Shown piece by piece: positions 1 through 8,336 of a stretch of DNA of 64,000 bases. How positions within the stretch are numbered: the stretch's first letter is position 1; each line of letters opens with the position of its first letter. Under the pieces are notes generated by a model that was not told the DNA's origin, did no database searches, and was given only the letters and a program-made list of their open reading frames with translations. The position numbers and the translations under genes are program-made. Where the stretch lies: the NCBI GenBank assembly GCA_002238825.1, contig MPNC01000001.1, positions 186,001-250,000 of the forward strand, in the 5' to 3' direction. The DNA is from SAR202 cluster bacterium bin87. Lineage in GTDB: Bacteria; Chloroflexota; Dehalococcoidia; Lucifugimonadales; UBA3495.

Positions 1-76
1 CAGGAGGACCGCCCATCGGCGCGGTTGGCGCCGCATTGGCGGGTGGATTTGCGGGTGCGGATTCTGGGGTAGTCAT
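1..76 (-). CDS. rpsR: 30S ribosomal protein S18, 5' end only (partial)
   Basis: An ATG at 76 on the minus strand follows a strong Shine-Dalgarno (GGAGG) and opens a frame that runs off the window edge. Only 25 residues are visible: a Pro/Ala/Thr-rich stretch beginning MTTPESAPANPP. No S18 core is in view, so the name rests on context: rpsF-ssb-rpsR is a widespread operon order and this frame starts 43 bp after the ssb stop. The N-terminal low-complexity extension resembles in composition the C-terminal tail of S6 in the same operon. The Shine-Dalgarno lies inside a short GGAG/CTCC inverted repeat. Another small gene cannot be excluded. Confidence 0.6.
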   Translation of the reverse strand, partial: MTTPESAPANPPANAAPTAPMGGPP

Positions 77-119
77 TGTTGGAGGTTCCTCCGGATGTCT
101 GGGATTGGGATGCCGCGAA

Positions 120-620
120 TCAGAAGGGAAGGTCGTCAACGTCCATCGGGTCAGGAGCGCTGCCGGCTCCCGAGCCGGCCCCGCGGCGGTCGTCGTATCC
201 GCCACGCTGGTCGCTGTACCCGCCGGTATCGCCACGATCACCGTAGCTGCGGTCTTGCTGGCCGCCGTAGTCTCCATATCCGCCGTCTGATTGTTCGTCA
301 CGACGCCCTAGGAATTGAACTTCGGTGACATTCACATCTAACGAAAATCCAGGCGTCCCATCTCTTCGGTCATATTGCCGGGAGCGCAGGCGCCCTTCCA
401 CATAGACCTGTCTACCCCGTGCGAGGTATTGGTTACAGGTGTCCGCAAGGCGACCGAAGGCCGTACAGTTGAACCACTCGGTTTCTTCACGTTGCTCGCC
501 CGCCGCAGTGGTGTACCGACGGCTGCTCGCGACGCTAAAGCTCGTCATTGGTTGACCCGAAGGCGAATACCTCATCTCAGGATCCCGGCCCAGGTTGCCG
601 ATAATGATGATCTTGTTCAC
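120..620 (-). CDS. ssb: single-stranded DNA-binding protein
   Basis: 166 aa. Binds single-stranded DNA during replication, recombination and repair. Residues 1-108 are a bacterial SSB OB fold: it begins MNKIIIIGNLGRDPEMRY and contains EWFNCTAFGRLAD and GRQVYVEGRLRSRQY. A flexible linker rich in Gly, Tyr, Asp and Arg follows (about 110-155). The acidic tip ends DDLPF, the docking peptide for partner proteins of the replisome and repair machinery. Length and layout are normal for the family. It starts 6 bp after the rpsF stop and is followed by the presumed rpsR, so it is probably co-transcribed from the rpsF promoter. Confidence 0.97.
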   Translation of the reverse strand: MNKIIIIGNLGRDPEMRYSPSGQPMTSFSVASSRRYTTAAGEQREETEWFNCTAFGRLADTCNQYLARGRQVYVEGRLRSRQYDRRDGTPGFSLDVNVTEVQFLGRRDEQSDGGYGDYGGQQDRSYGDRGDTGGYSDQRGGYDDRRGAGSGAGSAPDPMDVDDLPF

Positions 621-626
621 GGCAAT

Positions 627-1481
627 TTACGCCTCTGCGTCGCCATCGGTTTCGGTGGGAGGCTCGGGTGCGGGCGCCGGTTCTGTCGCCGTCGACTCGG
701 CGCTGGCAGTGGGTTCGGCCGCAGCGGTGGGCTCGGGTGCGGGCGCCGGTTCTGTCGCCGTTGGCTCGGCGCTGGCAGTGGGTTCGGCTGCGGCGGGAGG
801 CTCGGGTGCGGGCGCCGGTTCCGTTGCCGTTGGCTCGGCGCTGGCGGTGGGTTCGGCCGCAGCGGCGGGCTCGGGAGCCGTGGGAGCGTCGGCGGTGCTT
901 TCCGGCGCAGGAGTGGGTTCAGCCGACTCCGGGGCGGACACTGGAGCGGAAGCCGGCGTCGCCGTGGGCGCGTCAGTGCCGGGAGCGGCTGGGGCGGCTG
1001 TTCCGGGAGCCGGGGCCGCAGGTGCGCCGGCGGCCGGCGGAGGACCACCACCCTGCCGGCGGTCGCCGAACCCTCCGGGCGCGTCCGGTATCGGTCCGCC
1101 GCCGTCCTGGCGTCGGCCCCGTCCGGGCGGGATGTACCGCGACGGAGCGGTAAGCGGTCCCGGGGGTGGCTTGTCGGGCAACGGGCCGTCGCAATTCAGG
1201 ATCAGCGACCGCAGCACCTGCTCGTCCAGCCTCAGGTAATTTTCCAGATCGCGGTTGAAGGAACTGTCCACCGTGAAGGTGCTCAAATAATACGATCCCT
1301 CCAGGAAATTGTAGTTTCCTTTGCGGATCGGATAAGCCAACCGGCGGGTGCCCCAGACCTGCTCGGCGGTGATTTCGCCGTCCCGGTTGACGATGTACGA
1401 TTTGATCTCGTCCCATTTCGCCGATGCTTCGTCTTGATTCAGCATCGGGCTCAATATTGTTACCAGTTCGTAATGACGCAA
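627..1481 (-). CDS. rpsF: 30S ribosomal protein S6 with a long repetitive C-terminal extension
   Basis: 284 aa from a TTG at 1481. That start is preceded by AGGAG and gives the canonical S6 beginning (LRHYELVTILSP); upstream in-frame codons add only non-homologous residues. Residues 1-100 are the S6 ferredoxin-like fold, with the WGTRRLAYPI segment. The following ~180 residues are low complexity (Pro, Ala, Glu, Thr), including three full and one partial copy of a 23-residue (69-bp) repeat encoded at about 662-900. Typical S6 is 95-130 aa, so the tail is unusual. S6 binds the 30S platform next to S18. First gene of rpsF-ssb-rpsR, behind a good sigma-70-type promoter. Confidence 0.93.
   Translation of the reverse strand: MRHYELVTILSPMLNQDEASAKWDEIKSYIVNRDGEITAEQVWGTRRLAYPIRKGNYNFLEGSYYLSTFTVDSSFNRDLENYLRLDEQVLRSLILNCDGPLPDKPPPGPLTAPSRYIPPGRGRRQDGGGPIPDAPGGFGDRRQGGGPPPAAGAPAAPAPGTAAPAAPGTDAPTATPASAPVSAPESAEPTPAPESTADAPTAPEPAAAAEPTASAEPTATEPAPAPEPPAAAEPTASAEPTATEPAPAPEPTAAAEPTASAESTATEPAPAPEPPTETDGDAEA
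662..900 (-). repeat. 69-bp tandem repeat within rpsF
   Basis: Units begin at 662, 731 and 800, with a partial fourth at 869, all exactly 69 bp apart. They encode 23-residue Ala/Pro/Glu/Thr repeats in the S6 tail. Units differ by a few substitutions, many synonymous, which suggests the frame is maintained. Confidence 0.9.
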
Positions 1482-1517
1482 GTTCGAATCTCCTGAATTG
1501 GTGAAAGCGCAACGGTG

Positions 1518-1546
1518 ATTATAGCATTCGGCGCCACGAGTGTCAG
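1518..1546 (-). promoter_or_regulatory. promoter of the rpsF operon
   Basis: On the minus strand, CTGACA (1541-1546) and a perfect TATAAT (1518-1523) are separated by 17 bp. Transcription would start near 1511, giving a ~30-nt leader before the rpsF TTG at 1481. Confidence 0.75.
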
Positions 1547-1623
1547 CACGGCCCGCGCGCGAAAAGCCCGAATACCCGATGGGATAAGCATTCGCGGTTC
1601 CTGCAGACCCTGTTGCTGGCATA

Positions 1624-1687
1624 GTTGTTCCGGGGTTTCGTTTTCCCGGGGCATTTTTGTTCCGGGGCATCATTGTCCCGGGGCTGC
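1624..1687. repeat. four tandem copies of a 16-bp unit
   Basis: Four contiguous 16-bp units (1624, 1640, 1656, 1672) share the core GTTCCGGGG/GTCCCGGGG followed by CAT in most copies. They lie between the 3' end of the Alpha-E gene and the rpsF promoter, about 80-140 bp upstream of the latter. The rest of 1547-1743 holds no convincing gene. Confidence 0.8.
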
Positions 1688-1743
1688 GTTCGTTCGGCCA
1701 GAGCGTCGCTTGTCGGTTCTCCGAGAAATTCGCGAATCATGGG

Positions 1744-2763
1744 CTAGTAGTCGAAGTAAACCACGCTCACGAGGCTATGCAATTGCCGGCTCAGATCCGC
1801 GATACTGACCAGCAGTCGCAGTTTGTCACTGGAGTCCGGCCACTCGTACAGAACCAGCGACCTCAACCTGCCGGCCATTCGGTTCGCCGCTGCGCTGGAT
1901 TCGCGGTCAGGTCCCGAACCGATGGCGGCCAGCTCCTGTGCCACGGTATCCAGCGCCCGGCGCATCGAGTCGGGAAGCAATGGATCGGTCACCAACAGGT
2001 CGAGGGCGACTCCCGGGCTGATTTCCACACCGGACACGCGCGTGTACGCATCCTGGGCTCGGTAAATCCGGAGCAGCGTGGTCCAGTCAGACTCGGTGTG
2101 TTCGGCGGCTCCTTCGTCCTCCTCGAGTTGCGTCAGGAGCAGGCTGCTCGCCAGCTGGGACCGTTCAATGAAACGCCCCAACTGCATGAAATGCCATCCC
2201 TCGTCGCGATACATGGTGGCCGCCGCCACTCCCATGAAGGTTTCGATGTCTTCAGCCGTTTCCGTGTAGAAACCCTCCGGTGATGCCAGCCATATGTCCA
2301 GCATTCTGATCCGCTGGAGTTTCAGGTAGGTAAGGTTCAGCGACCGCCACATTTCCGCGTTGATGCAATGACGCATCTGTCGCGCGTTCTCCCGTCCCGA
2401 CGCAAAGCAACTCCACATCGAGCTCGGATTGGCGCGCTCGAACGTGAGATCGTCGGCCAGCGTGAAGGAATCCGCCAGGGTGTAATCGTCGCTGATCCGC
2501 CGCTGCGCCTGCACTTGCCCCGACGGGCCCTCCGCCCGCTGGAACTGCGGCGCGGTCCCCCCGTGCGACGGCGCCAATTCCAGCCCCCCTCCCGGCGGTT
2601 CACGGTCCAGGCTCCGATAGATCCGTCGCCAGCCTGAGTAAATTTCGCCGGTCGGCCGGTCGACCAGGGCCTCCGCCTGCAACTGCAACATCCGGCTCAG
2701 GTGGTCCGCCCGTTCCAGGTATCGGCCCATCCAGTACAGTCCCCGCGCGCTTCTTGCCAGCAA
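1744..2763 (-). CDS. Alpha-E domain protein (DUF403)
   Basis: 339 aa, matching the usual ~310-340 aa of the family. It begins MLARSARGLYWMGRYLERADHLSRML, the signature N-terminus of Alpha-E proteins, and is predicted almost wholly alpha-helical. No biochemical activity is established. Alpha-E proteins are typically encoded beside a circularly permuted ATP-grasp enzyme, often with a transglutaminase-like protease, and are thought to be part of a peptide-modification system. Here the ATP-grasp gene lies immediately upstream with a 5-bp gap, so the two are clearly an operon. No transglutaminase gene is nearby, so only the two-gene core is present. Confidence 0.9.
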   Translation of the reverse strand: MLARSARGLYWMGRYLERADHLSRMLQLQAEALVDRPTGEIYSGWRRIYRSLDREPPGGGLELAPSHGGTAPQFQRAEGPSGQVQAQRRISDDYTLADSFTLADDLTFERANPSSMWSCFASGRENARQMRHCINAEMWRSLNLTYLKLQRIRMLDIWLASPEGFYTETAEDIETFMGVAAATMYRDEGWHFMQLGRFIERSQLASSLLLTQLEEDEGAAEHTESDWTTLLRIYRAQDAYTRVSGVEISPGVALDLLVTDPLLPDSMRRALDTVAQELAAIGSGPDRESSAAANRMAGRLRSLVLYEWPDSSDKLRLLVSIADLSRQLHSLVSVVYFDY

Positions 2764-2768
2764 CTTGG

Positions 2769-4214
2769 TTAGCCCTCCAGCACCCAGACGTCCTTGCCGC
2801 CACCGCCCTGGCTGGAATTGACTACCAGGCTGCCCCGGCGCAGGGCCACCCTGCAGAAGGCCCCCGGAACCATCCGAGTGGTCTGCCCATGCAGGACGAA
2901 CGGTCGCAGGTCGACGTGGCGCGGTTCGAATTTGCCGCCAATCAGGCAGGGCGAGCGCGACAATGCCAGTGTCGGCTGCGCAATGAAGTCGTCGGGGTTT
3001 GCCCGTACCTGTTCCGCGTATTCCGTCCGTTCCTCGGGCGTGGCGTGGGGGCCCACCAGCATTCCATATCCGCCGGATTCGCCAACCTTTTTCACCACCA
3101 GATTGTCCAGATTGTCCAGCGTGTACTCCAGCTCTTGCGGGCGGCGGCAGAGGTAGGTCTCAACGTTTTGCAGCAACGGCTCTTCGCCCAGGTAGTACCG
3201 GACGAAGTCCGGCACGTAGGCGTAAATGCTCTTGTCGTCGGCGACCCCTGTTCCCGGCGCGTTGGCCAGGGCCACGTTGCCCCGCAGGTATGCGTCCATC
3301 AGGCCCGGCACGCCCAGTACCGAGTCCGGCCGAAAAACCGTCGGGTCAATAAAATCGTCATCGACGCGGCGGTAAATGACGTCAACCTTCTGCAGTCCCG
3401 TCGTCGTCCGCATGTGGACGAAACCATCGGAGACCACCAGGTCACGGCCCTCAACCAGCTCTGCGCCCAGCTCGCCGGCCAGGAACATGTGCTCGTAGAA
3501 GGCGGAGTTGTACACTCCCGGCGTCAGCAGGGCGATGGTCGGATTAGTTTGTCCTCCGGGCGCCAGCTCCCGCAGGGTGTCCAGTAGCAGCCGGCCGTAG
3601 TTTTCCACTTCCAGCACGCGCGAAGCCCGATACAGCCGGCGCAAACTCGCCTTCACCGCCTTGCGGTTCGCGATCATGTAGGACACTCCCGAGGGCACCC
3701 GCAGGTTGTCCTCCAGTACCCGATACCCGTCGTTGGTGCGCACCAGATCTGTTCCGCAGACCGCTACCCACGTGCCTTGGGGCGGTGTGAAACCCCGCAT
3801 CTCCATCCGGTATTGCGGGCAACCCATAACCATGTCCGCCGGGATCACCCCGTCCCGCGTTACCCGCGATTCGCCGTAAACGTCCTGCAAAAACAGGTTC
3901 AGTGCTTTCAGGCGCTGCGTCAGGCCTGCTTCCAACCCCCGCCACTCCGCCTCGGCGATCAACCGCGGCACACAGTCGATGGGAATGATGCGCTCGTCGG
4001 CTTCATCATCGCCGTATACAGTGAAGGTAATGCCCTCGTTGGAGAACGACCGCGTCACCCTTTCCTGGATGGCGGTCAATTCCTCGGGAGAAAGGTCGGT
4101 TAGAGTACGCTCCAGTCCCTTCCAGTCGTCCCTCGTCCTCCCGTCCGCGTGAAACATCTCGTCGAAGAAGTTCGCGTCGATGCTGTAGTCTCGGAACCGA
4201 TCTGCTGTAGTCAC
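2769..4214 (-). CDS. circularly permuted ATP-grasp protein (DUF404/DUF407)
   Basis: 481 aa from a GTG at 4214, preceded by AGAGG with 5-bp spacing. A TTG at 4265 would add 17 residues but has a poorer ribosome site. The protein matches the COG2308 type: DYSIDANFFDEMFHADG near the N-terminus, then GTDLVRTNDGYRVLEDN and the C-terminal VVKKVGESGGYGMLVGP and RHVDLRPFVL segments carrying ATP-grasp nucleotide and Mg ligands. Such enzymes are predicted to form an amide bond using ATP, with the substrate unknown. It is the first gene of an operon with the Alpha-E gene. Confidence 0.88.
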   Translation of the reverse strand: MTTADRFRDYSIDANFFDEMFHADGRTRDDWKGLERTLTDLSPEELTAIQERVTRSFSNEGITFTVYGDDEADERIIPIDCVPRLIAEAEWRGLEAGLTQRLKALNLFLQDVYGESRVTRDGVIPADMVMGCPQYRMEMRGFTPPQGTWVAVCGTDLVRTNDGYRVLEDNLRVPSGVSYMIANRKAVKASLRRLYRASRVLEVENYGRLLLDTLRELAPGGQTNPTIALLTPGVYNSAFYEHMFLAGELGAELVEGRDLVVSDGFVHMRTTTGLQKVDVIYRRVDDDFIDPTVFRPDSVLGVPGLMDAYLRGNVALANAPGTGVADDKSIYAYVPDFVRYYLGEEPLLQNVETYLCRRPQELEYTLDNLDNLVVKKVGESGGYGMLVGPHATPEERTEYAEQVRANPDDFIAQPTLALSRSPCLIGGKFEPRHVDLRPFVLHGQTTRMVPGAFCRVALRRGSLVVNSSQGGGGKDVWVLEG

Positions 4215-4519
4215 ACGCGCCTCTGGCCTGCTCGGACATCTGGATACGCTAGTGGGCCGAACCAACCGGGCCGTCCCCGAGTCACCAGCCTAGCAAATCG
4301 CCGCACGTCCGCACAACTCAATCCCGTCGCCGGGCACGCGCGCTGCCAGGCTATGCTCCGGCTGCACGGATCGAACTTCAGGATCGAACTTCGCGGTTCC
4401 ACATTCCGCCGGGCACACGGCCTGCCTCACCATATCTCCGGCGGAACCACCGGAGGCGCCGACCAAATCATCGCTGCTGTCAGCGGGACGGTCGCGCTGC
4501 GACACCGGCCGGCGGGCGT
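4215..4519. other. intergenic region without a recognised gene
   Basis: About 300 bp between the LLM gene stop and the ATP-grasp start, both on the minus strand. It should contain the promoter of the ATP-grasp/Alpha-E pair, but no clear hexamers were identified. A direct repeat of GGATCGAACTTC occurs near 4367-4392. Short open frames here have no ribosome site or recognisable sequence. Confidence 0.5.
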
Positions 4520-5569
4520 TCACGCCGCGGCCAACGCCGGTATCACGTGATTCCCGAATGCCTGCACTTCGGCTTCCGGCGGCGCAAAGGTCAGGCATGG
4601 CATCAGGTACAGCTGGTTGACCCCGTGCTGCGCCATCTCCTGGATGCGAGTGGTGCAATACTCCGGCGTTCCGATGAGACCCAGGGCATCACACAATTGA
4701 CCGTTGACCTCGTCGTCCACAAATTGGGTCAACTCGATTGCCTCTTCCCAGTTTGGCGCGTGGCCCAAGTCGGGATAAACGTCGCGGACCGCCTGCGGCA
4801 CCTCGTAGTCCGGGATGTCCAGCCCGGAGTAGGGCAACCAGTTGGGACCGCCCCACAATAGCGCCCAATGCGCCGCCACGGGGCGTGCCAGCCGACGCGC
4901 CTCCTCGGTGGAATCGGACACGCACGTGCGCACCGCAAACATCACGTCCAGATCGTCCAGGTTCCGGCCGCTGCGTTTGGCCCCGATTTCCAGGTGTTCC
5001 AAAGCCTTCCCAACGATGCCCGGAGTGTATCCCACCAGCACCAGCGCCCCGTCGGCCACCTCGCCGGCCAGTTCCAGCGAACGTGGACCCGATGCCGCCA
5101 TCAGCACCGGGACACCGTGGCCGCCGTCGCTGCCCGCAAAGTCAAGCCGATTCGTCATGCCGTCGTATTCCACCGACTCGCCCGCCAGCAGCGCTTTCAC
5201 CTCCAGGATGCAGCGGCGCATCTGCCGCAGGGTCGCCGGCCGTCGCCCGATGGTGCTCGCCGACGTGTACCCGGTCCCGATGATGAACTTGGTGCGGCCG
5301 GGGGCGAGTTCGGCCACCGTCTGCGCCGCGCCCGCCAGCACCGACGGAATGCGTCCAAAGGGGTTGGTGACCGCCGGGAACAATCGCAGATTGCTGGTGG
5401 CGTTGGCGGCCATTCCCATGGTCACAAAGGTGTCGCGGCAGATCATCTGGCTGTCCAGGATCCCCGCGCCGTCAAACCCGGCGTCCTCGATTTGACGTAT
5501 CATTTTCAACAGGTCCGGCATTGGCGATGTGCCGGGCACGCGCATTGAAATCTTGATGGACTCGGCCAT
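4520..5569 (-). CDS. LLM-class flavin-dependent oxidoreductase
   Basis: 349 aa. ATG at 5569 with GGAGG 8 bp upstream. The bacterial luciferase-like TIM barrel is evident: ISMRVPGTSPMPDLLKMIRQ, FDGAGILDSQM, NLRLFPAVTNPFGRIPSVLA, and RTKFIIGTGYTSASTIGR, which corresponds to the cofactor-binding phosphate segment. Related enzymes use FMN or F420; the oligopeptide stretch resembles methylene-tetrahydromethanopterin-reductase-like members, and the cofactor cannot be assigned from sequence alone. FMN monooxygenases of this class are abundant in SAR202-type Chloroflexota, where they are thought to oxidise recalcitrant organics. Monocistronic, divergent from the cupin gene at 5788. Confidence 0.88.
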   Translation of the reverse strand: MAESIKISMRVPGTSPMPDLLKMIRQIEDAGFDGAGILDSQMICRDTFVTMGMAANATSNLRLFPAVTNPFGRIPSVLAGAAQTVAELAPGRTKFIIGTGYTSASTIGRRPATLRQMRRCILEVKALLAGESVEYDGMTNRLDFAGSDGGHGVPVLMAASGPRSLELAGEVADGALVLVGYTPGIVGKALEHLEIGAKRSGRNLDDLDVMFAVRTCVSDSTEEARRLARPVAAHWALLWGGPNWLPYSGLDIPDYEVPQAVRDVYPDLGHAPNWEEAIELTQFVDDEVNGQLCDALGLIGTPEYCTTRIQEMAQHGVNQLYLMPCLTFAPPEAEVQAFGNHVIPALAAA

Positions 5570-5787
5570 ACGGGTTCCCTCCGTCCAACATGGGTTCATT
5601 AAAATCGGTCGCGGTAGTATAGCAGCGCGGTCGACCAGCCTTCCGCTGCCGGTTGCGGGCACCGGAGCAGCGCTCGTCACTGGATCCGCGCGCCGAATGA
5701 TCCGCGCGCCGAATTTGTGCGTGTGTTGCCACCGGCAGCCCGGCACAGATACACTGCGTTCACCGACGCAGGAGAGGGAGAGTCAAA

Positions 5788-6375
5788 ATGGTCGCGGTTC
5801 GATACGCTTTGGAAGACTTTGTTCAGGACATGGAGGATCTGCTCGTTTCCCAGCCCACCGACGAGAAGATCTTCGACAAGGGTTCGGCTTGCCTGTCGCG
5901 CCTCATCGCCAATCCTGACGCAATTCCCGAACGGTTCCGCCAGCCCGCCGGATCCGGAGCTCGCTCCAACCACGGGTCCTGGCTGCTCCACCACAGTCCA
6001 GACAGTGGCCTGCTGGTAACGGCCGTCGTGTGGGGCCCCGGCGACCACGCCGCGCCACATGACCATCGCACCTGGGGAATGATCGGCGTGATGGACAATG
6101 CCCTCACCGAGACCCGATTCCGGCGTGTCGACGACCGGGACCGCGAAGACTGGGCTCGGTTGGAGCGCGACCGATCCGCCGTGGTGAAGCCGGGCGAAAT
6201 CAGCCTGTTGATCCCGGAAGTCGATGAAATCCACCAGATGGACAACTTTACGGATCGCCCCACCGTTGAAGTCCACGTTTACGGTCAGGACCTCCGCGGC
6301 CTGGAGCGCGTTCGTTACAACCTTGAAACCGGCGCCATCCGTCAGATGATGACCGAAAAGTACGATAACTGCTGA
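5788..6375 (+). CDS. cysteine dioxygenase-like cupin protein
   Basis: 195 aa. ATG at 5788 behind AGGAGAGGGAGAG. It has the cupin iron-binding pattern of thiol dioxygenases: GDHAAPHDHRTWG with His91 and His93, and a third ligand candidate His149 in DEIHQMDN; His163 (EVHVYG) is also conserved in relatives. Cysteine dioxygenase converts cysteine to cysteine sulfinate with O2 and Fe(II); prokaryotic members also oxidise other small thiols, so the substrate is open. Located before a multi-rhodanese protein and a sulfite-oxidase-like enzyme, which supports a role in thiol-sulfur oxidation. Cytoplasmic; no signal peptide. Confidence 0.8.
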   Translation: MVAVRYALEDFVQDMEDLLVSQPTDEKIFDKGSACLSRLIANPDAIPERFRQPAGSGARSNHGSWLLHHSPDSGLLVTAVVWGPGDHAAPHDHRTWGMIGVMDNALTETRFRRVDDRDREDWARLERDRSAVVKPGEISLLIPEVDEIHQMDNFTDRPTVEVHVYGQDLRGLERVRYNLETGAIRQMMTEKYDNC

Positions 6376-6650
6376 ACCCGCAGGTTTCCGGGAGGCGTCG
6401 ATCCGTCCCGCGCGTGTATACTGGCGCCATAACTGGCGCGCACTGATAGCGACTTACACGTTGGACCGACCGCCGGGTATGGCTTTCGGAGCCGCGAGAA
6501 TAGATCATCCGGAACACTGGATATCTTCGTATAATTGATCAACGGATCGCGGACCGCATTGACCACACAGTTGGCGCCTTTGTTTGCGTCGCTGTCTGGC
6601 AACCATTTTTGATTCGGAACCACATCGACCTGGACGACGGAGATGCGCTG
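6376..6650. promoter_or_regulatory. intergenic region with a possible promoter of the rhodanese gene
   Basis: A perfect TATAAT lies at 6530-6535, about 115 bp before the rhodanese start; no good -35 hexamer is seen 16-18 bp upstream. Nothing else is recognisable in these 275 bp. Confidence 0.35.
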
Positions 6651-8267
6651 ATGGCTAAGTCGTATAGTCCTGAACAACTCAACGAACTGTTCAGCGACAC
6701 TATCCCCTTTGCCCTGATTGACGTTCGGGAACCCGGTGAGTACAACTCCAGCCACATACCGGGAAGCAGCCTGATGCCCCGCAGGAGGTTGGAGTTCGAC
6801 CTCCACGACGCCGTGCCCCACGCCGGCTCGCTGATCGTGCTGTGCGACGATGACGGGCGCCGGGTGTCCTGCGCTGCCGCGACGGTCGAGGCGATGGGCT
6901 TCAACAACGTCGGCTGGCTGGACGGCGGCATCAACCGCTGGATGAGTTTGGACTATCCCACTGAATGGGGGGTCAACGTTCCCAGCAAGGACTTCGGCGA
7001 AAAGGTCGAAGTCGTCCACCATGTGCCGGAAATCGATGCCATCGAGCTGCGAGCGCGCATGGATCGCGGCGAGAAAATGGTGATCCTGGACACGCGAACG
7101 CCGGAGGAATACCGCCGCTTTTGCATACCCGGCGGTCGCAGCGTACCCGGTGGCGAGTTGGCCCTTCGTATCACTGACATTACCGCGGACCTCGATCCGG
7201 ATACCACGGTGGTGGTGAATTGTGCCGGTCGCACGCGCAGCATCATTGGAACCCGGATCCTGCAGCGCATGGGCCTGGACCGCAACATCGTTGGTCTCAA
7301 AAACGGCACCTCCGGTTGGGTGTTGGCCGGCTACGACCTGGAATCCGGTGCTACCCGGGACCGGTTGCCCGGCGTATCCGAAGAAGGCCGCGCCGCGGCG
7401 GAAGCCTATGCCGAACGATGCGCCGCGGAAGATGGCGTGCGCTTTCTGGACGTTGCCGGTCTGGACGCCATGGCCGACCGGAGCGTGACCGAGAGCATCT
7501 ACTTCATTGACGTTCGCACCTCCGAGGAATATGACCGGGGCCGCATTCCGGGCTTTCGCTGGTTCCCCGGCGGGCAATGTGTTCAGCGCAGCGACGATGT
7601 TGCCGTGGTAAAGAACGCTCCGTTGGTGTTTTGCTGTGACGGCAAGGCCAGGGCTACCCTGACCGCATCCTGGTTCCGTCAACTCGGGCACGAAGAGGTA
7701 TACGCCGTCGATGGCGGTACTCAAGCCTGGGCCGACGCCGGCCGGCCGCTGGAATCCGGCATGAGCCTCGGCGCATTGAACGACGGTTCCATCGCCGGAG
7801 AAATCGAGTCGGAACTGTTGGTCGAGGCGCGTCGGGCCGTTCCCACAGTTTCGGCCAAGACCCTGGACCAGAACCCTCCCGACGTCATCATCTTCGTCGA
7901 CACCAGCCAGGATTTCGCGCGCGCTCATGTGCCGGGATCGCGCTGGGTCCCGCGCGGATGGCTGGAATGGCAGATCACGGACCATGTACGGAGCAACGAC
8001 GCCAACATCGTTGTTACCTGCGTCGATGGACGTCAGTCCCTGCTGGCGGCGGCGACCCTCCGCCAGATCGGCTACTCCAACGCCAGGGCTCTGGCCGGCG
8101 GTGTCACGTCATGGCAGGCTGCCCGTCTCCCGGTCGAGGAAGGGTTGAGCGGCGTCACCCGCACGCCGTCCGACATCGTCTTCAGCGGTCCCGACCGCAC
8201 CTATGCCGACATGCAGAACTACCTGCGCTGGGAGACCGCCCTCGGCGAAAAGTACGTCTCAGGTTAG
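6651..8267 (+). CDS. four-domain rhodanese-like sulfurtransferase
   Basis: 538 aa from ATG 6651 (GGAG 8 bp upstream); an ATG at 6609 would add 14 residues without a ribosome site. Four consecutive rhodanese domains are visible. Each has a D-V/T-R-x-x-x-E-Y-type or degenerate opening (DVREPGEY, DTRTPEEY, DVRTSEEY, DTSQDF) followed by an H/R-I/V-P-G motif, then a catalytic loop with a cysteine: Cys65, Cys191 (CAGRTRS, the most canonical), Cys329 (CDGKAR) and Cys457 (CVDGRQ). Rhodaneses carry persulfide sulfur between donors and acceptors. All four loop cysteines are kept, so multiple active sites are plausible. Its neighbours are a thiol-dioxygenase-like cupin and a sulfite-oxidase-like enzyme. 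Confidence 0.92.
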   Translation: MAKSYSPEQLNELFSDTIPFALIDVREPGEYNSSHIPGSSLMPRRRLEFDLHDAVPHAGSLIVLCDDDGRRVSCAAATVEAMGFNNVGWLDGGINRWMSLDYPTEWGVNVPSKDFGEKVEVVHHVPEIDAIELRARMDRGEKMVILDTRTPEEYRRFCIPGGRSVPGGELALRITDITADLDPDTTVVVNCAGRTRSIIGTRILQRMGLDRNIVGLKNGTSGWVLAGYDLESGATRDRLPGVSEEGRAAAEAYAERCAAEDGVRFLDVAGLDAMADRSVTESIYFIDVRTSEEYDRGRIPGFRWFPGGQCVQRSDDVAVVKNAPLVFCCDGKARATLTASWFRQLGHEEVYAVDGGTQAWADAGRPLESGMSLGALNDGSIAGEIESELLVEARRAVPTVSAKTLDQNPPDVIIFVDTSQDFARAHVPGSRWVPRGWLEWQITDHVRSNDANIVVTCVDGRQSLLAAATLRQIGYSNARALAGGVTSWQAARLPVEEGLSGVTRTPSDIVFSGPDRTYADMQNYLRWETALGEKYVSG

Positions 8268-8336
8268 TCGCGCCATCGTCGGGCGTCCCGGTGGCCGAAC
8301 CCGGCGGCGGGCTGACCGCGAGGCGAAGAGATGCGA

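Noticed and set aside
375-1496. Plus-strand frame of 373 codons over ssb and rpsF
   Set aside because: Antisense to well-identified genes; low-complexity Arg/Gly composition from the repeat region.
6342-7985. Long minus-strand frame of about 547 codons
   Set aside because: It is antisense to the cupin and rhodanese genes, whose motifs are clear on the plus strand. High GC produces such frames.
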